Shown in pieces: positions 19,263-20,000 of a DNA stretch of 20,000 bases. How positions within the stretch are numbered: position 1 is the stretch's first letter; every line of letters starts with the position of its first letter. The notes below the pieces were generated by a model that did not search any database, was not told the DNA's origin, and saw only the letters and a program-made list of their open reading frames with translations. The position numbers were made by a program, and so were the translations under genes. The stretch is taken from positions 690,001-710,000 of the forward strand of contig JAXBDG010000012.1 in the NCBI GenBank assembly GCA_036320915.1. The letters run 5' to 3'. Source of the stretch: Linnemannia elongata (Eukaryota > Mortierellomycota > Mortierellomycetes > Mortierellales > Mortierellaceae).

Positions 19263-19661
19263 ATGAAATGTTGTTGCAATAGTAATTGAACTTAGTACGA
19301 GAGGAACCGTTCATTCGGATAATTGGTATTTGGGCCTGCCTGAGCAGGCAATGGCCCGAAGCTATCATCCGTTGGGTTATGGCTGAACGCCTCTAAGTCA
19401 GAACCCGTGCTAGAACGCGACGATTACCGCCTTTTCCGATTTTTAGTTGAATACGAATAGATCTTCGGATCCTGAATCATACTACGTGGGGTTATCTTGC
19501 AGAGCGGAAAGGCTTTGTGAGGTTCCTGCTAATGTTAATTTCAAATATTGGAAGAGATAAATCCATTGCAGACGACTTTAATTGAACGGGGTATTGTAAG
19601 CAGTAGAGTAGCCTTGTTGCTACGATCTGCTGAGATTAAGCCCATTGTTCTATAGATTTGT
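19089..19661 (+). rRNA. 28S rRNA fragment D, last 573 nt
   Basis: Starts at ATAACTGGCTTGTGGCAG and runs through the sarcin-ricin loop (AGTACGAGAGGAACC at about 19295) to the mature 3' end GATTTGT. It looks intact in all conserved parts. The upstream 5' four-fifths of 28S is missing and is replaced at the junction by unrelated AT-rich sequence. It is therefore either a truncated copy or the edge of an interrupted rDNA unit. Confidence 0.92.
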
Positions 19662-20000
19662 TCGAAAGAACAACATCTCTCTCTCTTTCTTCTTTTTTTT
19701 TTCTTTTTTTTTTCTTTCAGGCGGTTTAGTTAAGGGCATCTTAACATATGTCCTGGTGGCCGGGTTGTGCGTGTGCGCGGATAGCCGCTTGAATAGGCCG
19801 CTCTTAGGGTGACCCCCCTCCCCCCTCCCCCAGCTTGAAGAAAAGAAAAGAAAAGAAGAAAAAAAAAAAAGAGTGAGGTGCAAACGCAGATCATGCTCTA
19901 CAGCGCGCCCAGGGGCACTTGTTTGATAGTACGCCATTTTTTACACGGGCTGGTACACGTAGAAATGAAACTTGGCACCTTTTGTGTGTGTTGCATCTGA
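19662..20000 (+). other. rDNA 3' spacer-like flank and simple repeats
   Basis: Starts TTCGAAAGAACAACATCTC, then a long pyrimidine run, TTAAGGGCA and GGCCGGGTTGT, parallel to the flank of fragment B. It continues through a C-rich run (19813-19830) and an A/G run (19835-19872). Beyond about 19770 it no longer matches fragment B. No gene is seen. Confidence 0.55.

Noticed and set aside
19650..19937. 95-codon minus-strand frame
   Set aside because: It runs through the rDNA spacer flank and simple repeats (Phe/Ser and Lys/Glu runs).

Overview
The window is eukaryotic and most likely comes from a Mortierellomycota fungus (Mortierella sensu lato). The evidence is short introns of about 77-166 bp with GT..AG borders, TATA boxes upstream of several genes, a Crinkler gene whose N-terminal domain looks like those of Mortierella, and several fragments of the 3' end of a fungal 28S rRNA gene. 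The genus is inferred; no search was run.

Layout. 1-473 is AT-rich with no gene. 474-2714 (minus) is a two-exon gene for an unusual fusion: N-terminal membrane segments, an alpha/beta-hydrolase with an AHSQG elbow, then an I9 propeptide and a complete subtilase domain. 3073-5141 holds short or damaged coding pieces and a 28S scrap. 5305-5970 (minus) codes for a polyglutamine protein with a beta-rich C-terminal part. 6100-9900 is repeat-rich, with two 28S 3'-end fragments and several decayed reading frames. 10008-10274 is a tRNA-derived SINE with a perfect 14-bp target-site duplication. 10418-10558 (minus) is a 46-residue secreted peptide. 11189-13612 (minus) is a six-exon gene for a 634-residue protein with a PD...ELK nuclease-like motif. 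13758-15130 is a repeat block: a tandem duplication, a 103-bp (GA)n run, and a purine-to-pyrimidine strand switch. 15152-18022 (plus) is a three-exon Crinkler gene of 894 residues with a P-loop NTPase and a nuclease-like C-terminus. 18194-18593 is a frameshifted remnant. 19089-19661 is the longest 28S fragment (the last 573 nt).

How it fits together. The main intact genes encode a protease-hydrolase fusion, a nuclease-like protein and a Crinkler. They are separated by rDNA fragments, a SINE, minisatellites and broken genes, as expected of a fast-changing accessory region. The nuclease-like gene and the Crinkler gene are divergently transcribed across the repeat block. No reverse transcriptase or transposase gene was found.

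Exon structures were assembled by hand from splice motifs and checked for phase. The three multi-exon models (713, 634 and 894 residues) each close in frame without internal stops.
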